From positions 62,001 through 126,000 of the forward strand of contig JAMWFC010000118.1 in NCBI GenBank assembly GCA_027475525.1: 64,000 nt of DNA, written 5' to 3'. This DNA comes from Macrolepiota albuminosa (taxonomy: Eukaryota; Basidiomycota; Agaricomycetes; Agaricales; Agaricaceae). Each line of letters begins with the position of its first letter. The stretch's first letter is position 1. Shown in pieces: positions 33,240 through 42,767 of the stretch. A model generated the notes under the pieces. That model did not search any database, was not told the DNA's origin, and was given only the letters and a program-made list of their open reading frames with translations. The position numbers and the translations under genes were made by a program.

Positions 33240-34942
33240 TTGCATGGTTTCATGCATATCATTCAGTTGCCTATTCTGGTGCTTCGCAAAGACCAGCCAG
33301 TTTTAACTTGGCTTCACCCTATTGTTCCGTACCAGCCCTGACCATATCAGACATCATCGACTTTTTACACGGCCAGTATCTATAACATCGCTAAGCCGTC
33401 TAACAATCTAAAGATAGTCGAGGAACCAAGGCCCTTGCAAGAAGACAGTCAGAACCTGCCATATTCGGTGGTACCTTGAAGCGACAAAGCTAAGTCAGAA
33501 GATCAGCGAGTTGACCAGGTTAGGAAGTGGCTACAGGATTTGCGACGACCATCAGACCTTATGGATACAGAATACGCCACCTTTATTCGATATGCGACGA
33601 CTTTCTTTATAGTGGAAGACCGACTTTGGCGACGAAATAGAGATGGCGCCCACAAGCTAGTAATTAAACCGGATAATTGAGTTAGGATTCTATGCGCTAT
33701 GCATGATGACTTGGGACACTGAGGACTCTACGTGATGAGGGCAAACCTTTTGGAGCGCTTTTGGTGGCCCCAAGTTAGCGCCAATATTGCGTGGTATATT
33801 CACACTTGTCATCTCTGTCAAATCCAGCAGACACGTCAGGTTCTGATTCCCCCAACAGTAGCGACTCCAGCGCCGTTATTCGGAAAAATATATATTGACA
33901 CCATGCACATGCCCAAGTCAGGGCGCTACAAGTATATCATTCAAGGAAGGTGTTCCTTGGTACATTGGCCAGAGTTTTGTATGCTCCAGCGAGAAAATAC
34001 AGACGCTATAGCTAAGTGGCTCTTTGAGGACGTTATCTGCCAATGGGGAGCCCTTCTATGCTCCAGCGAGAAAATACAGACGCTATAGCTAAGTGGCTCT
34101 TTGAGGACGTTATCTGCCAATGGGGAGCCCTTCACGAGATCGTCACAGACAACGGAGCGCCAATAGTCAAGGCGCTCACTTATCTTGCCAAGAAATACAA
34201 CATACAACACATCCGAGTCTCAGGATACAATAAACGCGCCAATGGAATCGTAAAAAGGCCTCACTTCGATGTTCGACAGGCGCTATTCAAGGCGGTCGAT
34301 GGTGACAAAAGTCGCTGGAGCGAGGCGACCTATTCAGTCTTCTGGTCGGAGCATGTTACGGTACGAAAGAGGATGGGCTGCTCTCCCTACTATGCGGCGA
34401 CTGGCACCCACCCCTTGCTACCAGCGGATGTTGTGGAGGCAACATACTTACAACCCCCATCTAACTCGATCCTGTCCTCTACCAATCTTATCGCTAGGTG
34501 TGCCATTGACTTACAACGACGCATGGAGGATCTAGAGCACCTACACGAGGTGGTATTTCAAGGTAGACGACAGGCCGCATTACGATTTGAAAGAGAGCAT
34601 AGCGCTACTATCCGAGACTACAACTTTACAGCCGGCGCCTTAGTGCTAATGCGCAACTCAAAAATCAAAGTTACCCACAACAAAAAGATGTGACCCCAAT
34701 ACCTAGGACCCCTCATAGTAGTTTCCCGCAATAGGGGAGGAGCCTACGTACTCTGCGAGTTGGACGGCTCGGTTTTGCATCAACCGGTAGCGGCGTTTCG
34801 ACTCATTCCCTACTTAGCACGTGAACACATTCCGCTACCTTTGCCAGTGCTAGACATTGACACAGCCAAACTGCAAGAGCTTGAAGAGACTGAGTTGGTG
34901 GACGATGACGAGATCACTCCTAATGACGAAGAGGAACAGTAA
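33240..34942 (+). pseudogene. A3 integrase
   Basis: Same plan as A1: zinc module with 'CHLCQIQQTRQV' (33808-33843), core 'YIDTMHM' (33892), 'VTDNGAP' (34144) and 'GIVKRPHF' (34245), where lysine replaces the glutamate seen as 'GLVERPHF' in A1. Several stops upstream of 33732 and a TGA at 34690 (R expected) break it. The 77-bp tandem copy at 33980 shifts the frame and is cured by removal. The acidic tail ends at TAA 34942. Confidence 0.85.
33980..34133 (+). repeat. 77-bp tandem duplication 13
   Basis: Copies at 33980 and 34057, shifting the A3 integrase frame. Confidence 0.95.
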
Positions 34943-35082
34943 AAGACCACAAGAAACGAGGCGCCAGCGGTTAGCGCCCCCTGCTACGGACTTAAAGCAT
35001 GCGCCAGTAACCGCAAAAGGGGGTGAATAAATAGACAATACTAATACAGGCGGCACTACTAAACTATCTTTGGCTACACAAT

Positions 35083-36544
35083 CTAAGACAACGATGAAGA
35101 CCGCCGACCAGGGCCCTTGACTCGCTCCTTGTGTCGCCTATAGGCAGGAGGAGCACCGGAAGGGGGACGCATCACAGCGTTAGGCGGCGCAGGAGGAGCG
35201 ACTAGAGGGGGAGGCGGTGGAGTGCGAGGAGGCACGGGAAGAGCGACTGTAGGCGGAGCACGAGAAGGTCCCAGGGAAGCGGCGGAACGAGCAGGGGACA
35301 AGTACCACCCGACCTTGTCCAAGCGACGCTCTAAAGCTGTGAAAGGAACGACCATGCGGACGAGCACGGCTCTACTAGCGTCAAGGTTAACAAGAACCGG
35401 AAGGGGGAGCCAGGAAAGGCTCTAGAAAAGGGCAGGAAATTAGCTAACCAAAACCAGGAGAAAAGGGGTATAGGCACTAACCAAACTCCCGGTCTCACAA
35501 AGAAGGCTATGAAGACTCAAAGCGGTACCAGTAATGGGCTCATACGACACACATAAGTATTACCTAAAGCATGCGCTAATGAAGGGTTTACGGTGACTAG
35601 GGTCTGTATCTATCTCCTATTCGGCAGAGGCCGCTAGCAGAATCCGGTACCGGCGCACAAGGGTCAATATGTTACTGTTCTCGTGCGGAAAGCTGCCATC
35701 AGGCATCAGCACGAGAAAATGCTTGAGATGATCTAGGATGGGAGGCCGGTGAACGAGTACGGGGTCATCAAGAAGGAGGGAAGGTTCTGGCATGATACGA
35801 TACTAACCGGGTTAACAGCGCCAGAACCCATAAAATACCTCAAGCTGCTTGCAGGGTTGCGGATACTTGGAAACTCTTACATGCGCAAAACAATCATGAG
35901 GGGGGGGACGACAGCGATGCATTTCATATAACTACGACAAAAGAAATCAACTAGCCAAAATCTGTCAGCCCGGTGGTGCCACGGAAAAGAAGGAGCTGAC
36001 TTACATAAACAACATGGGAGACGGACGAGCATCAAGGCCCGGGCAGAAGGAGAGGCCTGGGAGGCTGCCAGCCTTCAGCCGGACCGCAAAAAAGATGGCC
36101 ACCAGTAGACGAGCGGGGCGCCTAGCGAGGCAATGAGTTAGAAGGAAGAAAACGAGGTAATAAGGCAACAAACCAGGTAATGACTCTCCTTCAGCAGCAA
36201 CTCAAGACGCTCCTTTGTTTCCTTGGTCACGATTTGCTTTATTGGGCGACTATCAGAAGAGAAGGAGAGCGAAAAGGGCAATAGCGCACCTGAAAAATCC
36301 GACTCCAGTTTTTCTCCATACCAAAACGGGTCAACGGCAGGTCATCGCTCCAAATCTCACAGGCCACACGAAGTAGCTGGCAGCGATGACCTAATTCAAT
36401 GACTCCGTCGGTCAGTCCGAGCATGCTGACCGCTGGGTAGTGGTGGAAGAACAAGGTAGCGCGTTCCAGGAAAGTGGGGGGATCAATTACGATATGAGCA
36501 CGATCACAACAGGGAGTCCACACGATGCCGGTTGGGCTTTCCAT
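35083..36544 (-). pseudogene. A3 antisense gene 1
   Basis: Homologue of A2 7145-8597. The frame starts MESPTGIVWTPCCDRAH at 36544 and continues 'IDPPTFLERATLFFHHY' to 'RIFQVRYC' near 36300. The last exon (35367-35083) is proline-rich ('PPRTPPPPPLVAPPAPP') and ends in a basic serine-rich tail. The middle is broken or spliced in ways I cannot settle. No known domain recognised. Confidence 0.5.
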
Positions 36545-36664
36545 TGCGAAGACTGATGAGATGCTGTCGAGGCATGGGCAATTTATAGGACTCAGACATT
36601 GTTTCAACTGGCGACAGCGTGGGAGGGCACTTCTCAAGGGGCTTGGACCCTGACGCAGACATGA

Positions 36665-37726
36665 TGATGAGCCTGCATCGTGGCTGGCTACAGATAGCAC
36701 TAATACCCGCACCTCACATTGGCCCACTAGTACCACCAGAAGCGCCATGCTCTAGCGCTTCCAGCGCTATTTTTCCCATATTTTTATACTAATAACTCGC
36801 AGCTACAGACTCCAATTACTCTCAGACTACTTTTTATGGCACCATTTATTCTTCGCACCACTATTGACACCTCGCCGCACCTTGCCACTTGCACTCCGAG
36901 GCTACACATTTACACAGACACTTGGCATCAGTCAATCCGGCATAATGCTCTTAGCCAGTGGCAGCGCTTACAAAGGGAAATGATGAAGTATTTCCGTGAC
37001 AGCATCATTATGGACCTTTTTACTATACAATTCAATTCACCGCATTTACTTACATTTTTATCAGTTTACCACCCTCTAGCGGCGCTTAACCTCTTAGCGT
37101 CGGCTAACTTTCTTTACTATAAATACTTACTTTTTGTTAGTAGTACAGGGAATCAATTTGGCAGTAGGGATCGTATCCCAACATTTTGGTCTCCATACGC
37201 AACAGACTACCTCTTGTTGACCGTGTCAAGCAAGGGGACTCTGCTCTAGTTTTCTATATCTCTCTCTCTCTAGCGCCTTGCAACTACAGCTTGGCTTTCG
37301 TGCTTAGATCCGCTAAGCAATCTCATCCTTTTATTATCACATTCTAGGTGCTAACACTTAGCGCCTCTTAGCGACCCTTTCCCGCACCTCTTAGCAATCT
37401 CATCCTTTTATTATCACATTCTAGGTGCTAACACTTAGCGCCTCTTAGCGACCCTTTCCCGCACCTCTTAGTGCCTTTCTTAGCGACTTTCCCACGCTCT
37501 TAGCGCTCCCCCTTAGCAACTTTTAGCGCTCTGTAGCCATGTTTTGGAGCCATACGCAAGTGCCTCCAATCATCCACTTTCCTTGCCACCAACCTCTTGC
37601 CTACCGTGTGTTCTCTGGGACCTGTCCGGGACTCTCTCACACACTTAGCACGCCCAAAGCTATATCGGCTAAGTAGCTGCACTAGTGATAGTCCACGCAG
37701 CGTCCAGCTCGATTTGGGCGTCATCA
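36665..37726 (+). repeat. Solo LTR of family A inside A3
   Basis: Starts TGATGAGCC and ends GTCATCA. Flanks are ATGA (36661-36664) and ACGA (37727-37730), a 4-bp duplication with one transition. A2 has the undisturbed site near 9297-9300. Length is 1062 bp, 985 bp without the 77-bp copy at 37316. It contains a dense cluster of TTAGCG words (37430-37530) and a CT microsatellite near 37258. Confidence 0.8.
37316..37469 (+). repeat. 77-bp tandem duplication 14
   Basis: Copies at 37316 and 37393, in the solo LTR. Confidence 0.95.
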
Positions 37727-38138
37727 ACGAACTAATAGGCTGCGCTGGAACTCATTTTAGGTCGCACAAAGAGGAAATTAACCTTCGAGATCTAGTGCTT
37801 ATAGCCACCATCACCGAATAACCACAAGCGATCAGTGGCACTCTATTTCTTATACATTAAAACTTCTTGCATGAATCGACTTATTTTTCTACAGACGATA
37901 CCTATTTCTTCCTAGGCTGGCACGATATTGGCTATTGGGTTGCGCTGGTAATAGGGGTTTTTATGCCATGATGATTTACTGAGCGTTTCTCCTTTTTCTT
38001 ACTTTGTATTTTGATTACTTACAAACTGACAATCTTGAAACAAGGGAGGGGGGAGCGTTCATTTTAATATGGCTATCACAAACTACGTATCAAAAATTTT
38101 CAAAGTCCACAAAAGTTCAAAGCGCTACGGGCCGGCGA
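37727..38138. other. A3 stretch between solo LTR and antisense gene 2
   Basis: Near-identical to A2 9300-9705, so it is internal element sequence. No ORF of note. Confidence 0.55.
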
Positions 38139-39767
38139 CTACGCATCAGACACGGAGGGAGTGGGATCACCCAAAGGAAGCAAGTCCCTGTCCTGAATGG
38201 CGTTACTTGCTTGCCACTCAAGCGCATCAGTGATGTCGTCATGAAGCTCAAGCAGGAGGAGCTCATGGCGCACTAAGGTGGAGACACGAGGACGGAGGAG
38301 GGCGAGTTCGCTACCAATGACGTTGGTCGCGTCCTTGACCTGGTGGAGTTGTTGATGAAGATCGGCGGCAGGACGAAGGGGAGTGACAGGATAAGAAAAC
38401 TCATCCCCAAGCCAAGGGTAGGCATTGCCGGAAACACGCATGGTGGGGGGAGGAGTCCAGAAGGGATTGAACTTAGCGGAGGTCAGCGGAAAGGCAAACT
38501 AACTAGGAAATGCAGACTTACTCGAACGGTTACAGGAGCACAGGGGGTCCATTCATGGCACTCATCGCCTGGGGACATGGCCCTAGCAGAAGAAAGGTGG
38601 ATGCCATAGAAAGGCAAATACCTCCAGCGGCAATGGCACTCGCCCTGAGCCACTAAGGTCCCTTCGGACTCAGGCACGGTGGAGGACTCGCGAGTGCTGG
38701 GGAAGGAAGAGAGGCTACAAGGAGGGGTAAGAGATGGGGTAATAGGAAGGGCGACGGGGGAGGCGCTAGCCGCAACAGGCTTGGGAGCAGGGGTAGCGCC
38801 GGCAACAGACATCACGACATCTTTGGCGGGAGGGATATTCACGACGACAGGAAGCAGAGGAGTAGGGGACCTGGTGACAAAGAAGTTAGTGCAACCTGAC
38901 AAGGAAAACTCGAAGACTACGCACCGATTACCACTGGGGCCACTCTGATAAGGGTTAGCAGCGAAAGGGGGAGTAATGCAAAGCAGAAGAGCGCATACTG
39001 CCAACAGCGCATCGGTGTCAACTACAGGCCCAGCCTCATCATCATCCTCGCCCTCAGCATCCCTCTCAGTATCCTCGCCTTCATCAGTAGACGACTTGGT
39101 AGAAGACAAGACCACGGGAGTAGCAGGTGCTAGCTCCCGGCACTTGCTGGGACTTTTGCCAGGAGAGGCGACAACAGGCTTACGCTTCAAAGGGATGGGA
39201 TGGCGGGAAGAGCGGGCAAAGGGGGCCACAACGGTGGTACCATCTTGGGTGGTGGGAAGTGCTAGGCTTGCAGCGCTAATCACAGTGGGCTGACGAGTAG
39301 CGGCCAGATCGCGTTGCTGCAGGACGAAGGCCTGGGTGTTACGAACTAAGACTGCGTGCTCGTAATTGCGTTGCATGATGACGTCCCTACCACATTCACG
39401 AGTACAAATCCCATTGAAGGCACAGCCCCGTTTCAACGCATCGCAACGGTAGCAGGGAAGAGAGGCGGTAGGAAACCAGCAACCCTCGGGATCGTTTTCA
39501 GACCAGCATTTATCGCACTGAGAAAGAAGTTAGCGACGTCATCAACCTTTCAGAGACGAACAAGTACTTACTGTGCCAATCTTTGCCCTAAAAGCGCGGC
39601 GCTCCACGGGCGCCACTGTAACCTTCTTCTCAGCACCGATAAAGTTGCATAATGCCAGGGACGGTTTGTGGCGCATTGGCGGGACCGACAGACTTAGCGC
39701 GATCAAATAAATAGGAGGCCTTAGCCAGGAAATTGCAGAGAGCAGAGGCATCGAAAGGAGTGGACAT
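38139..39767 (-). pseudogene. A3 antisense gene 2 with internal deletion
   Basis: Homologue of A2 9706-12216. Starts MSTPFDASALCNFLAKA at 39767, about 145 bp from the 3' LTR. Relative to A2 about 0.9 kb is missing at a junction near 39645, joining exon 1 to a later exon and removing the middle exons. The Cys-cluster exon (begins near 39520) keeps 'GCAFNGICTRECGRD', and the C-terminal 'NAYPWLGDEFSYPV' with coiled coil is at 38440-38139. It cannot make a full-length protein. Confidence 0.65.
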
Positions 39768-39904
39768 GCTGGAAAGATGGGAAGGAAAACATGAGAAGGT
39801 GAAGTGCTGAAAACGACTTTTATAAGGCGCCGGCAGCATCATACGGACCGTAGCGCAGCCAAATTAATGACGGCGTTTGACTGAGGACAGTCAATTTTTC
39901 AGTT

Positions 39905-39913
39905 GGGGGGAGA
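39905..39913 (+). promoter_or_regulatory. A3 polypurine tract
   Basis: GGGGGGAGA immediately before the LTR start TGATAGG, identical to A1 and A2. Confidence 0.8.
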
Positions 39914-41047
39914 TGATAGGCTTCTACTTGAACTGAGCGCATCAAGGGACATTATAGGCCAACCAACACTTGACGTACTAAGGGCTCTAGCGACCAGTTG
40001 GGAATATAGAGCAGCTCTAGCTCTGGCAACCGACTACAGGATTTAGACATTTATCCTAACCACTAGCTACCAAGCTTTCAGCACACTCCATTCACCTATC
40101 CCAAGGACGAAGGAGGCCCATAACGTATAGCGCTAACACGACGGTGGGAGAGGACTCTAACTAAACCCCGATCACTTCCAGAAAGAGTCAGCAACAGGCG
40201 CTGCCATTTGACGAGGCACTTCAATCAGAAGTCTAAAAGGATCAATGACGGTGGCACTGGATATACTTAAATCCGACATCTGGACCTGTCAGGAACTTCA
40301 ATCAGAAGTCTAAAAGGATCAATGACGGTGGCACTGGATATACTTAAATCCAACATCTGGACCTGTCAGGAACTAATACAATGTGTAGCGCTGACACTAG
40401 CGCTCACGGCGTCTGTCGAGGATTTCCTGACCATACCCCGAAACAGCCTGGCCAATTGGAGTTAGAATAAAAGTGAGCAGACTCATGCAGTTCTAAGCCA
40501 ATATAGAGTCGCCGCTGGTCGCCGTGGGTCAGAATGCCGTTGGTTGCCGTCATCCATGTGCAAAAGGTCGCCGTTAGAGGAAACCACGAGGAGAGGCGCT
40601 AGGAGGTAGCGCTGCAGGTGGACTTGTATCTGGACAAACACGGTAGTGCATAGTATATAAAATAGCTACTTTACATGTATATAACAACGAATCGTAACCT
40701 CTTGAGCACCCAGTTACACTTAGCGTTCAAATCGCGCTAGCATTGCCTGACTTTGTCACCAAGTTCGGCGCTAGCTTCGTTTATCTTGTCTTCGTCGTTT
40801 ACGGTGCCACCTACGGGCACGCTATGCTGCACTATTCGTCTTATTCTCTATAACTTCTCCTAAACTACGATGCTTACCACTTGCTAGGTAGCACCCGAGA
40901 CGCTATCATCTAGCGCATTGCCCTATCACCTCTGCTCGAGCACACTGGGACCCTGCCGGAACTTCTCACAAACCCGTATGCCAGGCGCTGGAGACGGCGT
41001 TGTACTGCGTATACTTCCAGCGCACCCAACCACAGTTGGCGTCATCA
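39914..41047 (+). repeat. A3 3' LTR
   Basis: 1134 bp, TGATAGG...GTCATCA, closely similar to the 5' LTR at 16203. One 77-bp duplication at 40218, with one mismatch between its copies. Confidence 0.87.
40218..40371 (+). repeat. 77-bp tandem duplication 15
   Basis: Copies at 40218 and 40295 with one mismatch, in the A3 3' LTR. Confidence 0.93.
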
Positions 41048-41913
41048 CCGAATATGATTGTAGTGCCATTTTCAATGATAAAGAAGAAGAGTCCTTCAGC
41101 GAGTCTGATCAAAGGTTGGCTTAGCCTCCAAGTCCAACCTTGTCACCACCACTATCTCTACTATCTTCACTAGAGGGCTCGCCTTCTCCACCGCTATCAA
41201 CATCTACACCACCACTACCTGTAAAACCTATGTTACATAGGCCAGGCCCACCAATGCTATCATCATCTAGGCCCACAGGTCAAGCTCAGCAGGGACGACC
41301 AAAGAAAACGAGCACTCAACCTAAATCTGCTGGTCAAACTTCTGCTCCATCTGCTCCTCCTCAAACTTCTGTCCTACCTGCTCCTGCACCATCTATATGC
41401 ATCCGTCAAACCCATAAAAGTTCTACTACATCACACACTGTTGAGTTACCACCAACTCTTCCAGCAGCAGCATCTATGTTACCTGCACCCATTCACCAAA
41501 CAAACAAGTGCTCCATGAAAAGCCTCAGGGCAGAATTACCATCAGATGAGATATGACCAGATCCTGCCTCACCAACTCCGATACCTCCTGTGCACATTCC
41601 ACAAAGCAAGCGTTCTACAAAACGCACTGTATTGCCATCAGATGAGCCACCACCTGCATATGCTCTATCTACTAATGTCCCATCTGAGGCTGTTGCTCCC
41701 CGAAGGCCAGAACAACCTACACAGCAGCAAAAGTTAACGAAGACAAAAATGAAAGGAAAAGAGAAGGGGAAAACAGTTCAGTTTTCTGACCACTTGGATG
41801 TGCAAGAGCCACCAATAGTTACTAATGTGCCCACACCCAACAACGACAACGTGGTTGGTGTGAATCGTACTTCCCAACGTGTACTCAGGAAAAAGGTATT
41901 TGATTCGAGCTAG
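41048..41913 (+). pseudogene. Right half of the gene split by A3
   Basis: The frame left at 16202 resumes with 'EYDCSAIFNDKEEESFSESD', then has a TAG near 41122 and a TGA near 41556. The rest is a Pro/Ser/Thr-rich low-complexity tail with a repeated motif of the type 'SKRSTKRTVLPSDEP' and a basic 'KMKGKEKGK' stretch, ending at TAG 41913. It looks like the disordered C-terminus of the gene starting at 14621. Function unknown. Confidence 0.5.
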
Positions 41914-42767
41914 CTATACACCTGTTAGATGATTAAGTGGTTTGATTTCTAGCAGTAGTCAAGCACCATATTACAAGTGTAGCTATAATTTCTTGGACAT
42001 CTTGTTTTGTATTCTAGTTGCCAACCCAAACAACCGGGCCGATTGGCATCCAGTTCCCAATTGGTGTTCAATCGGCCCAGGTCGATTGAGATTCTGGATC
42101 CCAATCAATCCCAATCCAATCAGAGATTTTCTTGATGTTATATATAGGCATCTGATTTTGGCAGCGGATCAAATTTGAGACAGTCTGTCTCTGAGATTTC
42201 CTCACCTCCCAAATTTAACACCCAATATCCTTCATACTCTTCATACTCTTCCAATCCCACTACACCTACAGTTACACTATCAAACCCAAAATTTTCTTTT
42301 TTTGTAATTCCCTAATATAGTAACAGCAAAATTGACCGTCAATTTTGACGATATCAAAAACTTAAAAGGAGCATTTTGGCAAGACAGATAGAAAAAATAT
42401 CATTTTTCAAAGGAGCAATATCATTTGTTACATTTTTGTGGTGACTAAGCGACCTGCACCAGAGCATAAGCTCTGCCGGGTACAATTTCCGAGATTCCGG
42501 CTTCAAAACAACCCTCACTCGATCCCATCAAACGATCGAATGAACCTGGGATTCCACCGCGCTATCCACGCGATTAACGAGTCAAGTGGCCATGACTTTT
42601 ATAGTAAGTCCTCGCGGCTTGTCCTCCTGTAATCACGGCTCTTCTCATAGTGTGGATTCTGGCACCACAAATGCCATGAGGTTGTCGTGATCGAGGCGAT
42701 TTTAGGGGTTATCCATGAAGGTTGGTGTACGTGTGTACAGCTCCTTCTTTTTGCCCCCATCCTCGCC
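41914..42767. other. Intergenic boundary between repeats and unique genes
   Basis: Holds a segment with clustered CCAAT/ATTGG and CGATTGG words in both orientations (42038-42125) and a TATATATAGG box (42139-42148). This could be an old promoter or the end of a small repeat. The rest up to the permease start shows no gene. Confidence 0.4.

Larger units (their letters stand above)
16203..41047 (+). mobile_element. Complete but decayed Ty3/Gypsy element A3, host of nested B
   Basis: The two LTRs have equal length (1134 bp each, 1057 bp after removing one 77-bp copy from each). The flanks are CCAA (16199-16202) and CCGA (41048-41051), a 4-bp target duplication with one CpG-type transition. Removing the element joins the host gene in frame. 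The order is LTR, primer site, gag, zinc knuckle, protease, RT-RNase H, integrase, two antisense genes, polypurine tract, LTR. B (18613-29705) interrupts gag and a solo LTR (36665-37726) lies between the antisense genes. Many stops make it non-autonomous. Confidence 0.88.

Noticed and set aside
1..41900. The repeat nest as a centromere
   Set aside because: A nested chromodomain element would fit, but nothing in one window can show it; no satellite or kinetochore signal is visible.
42000..42180. CCAAT/CGATTGG-rich block as a transposon end
   Set aside because: Inverted matches are short and imperfect and no target duplication is visible; left as intergenic.
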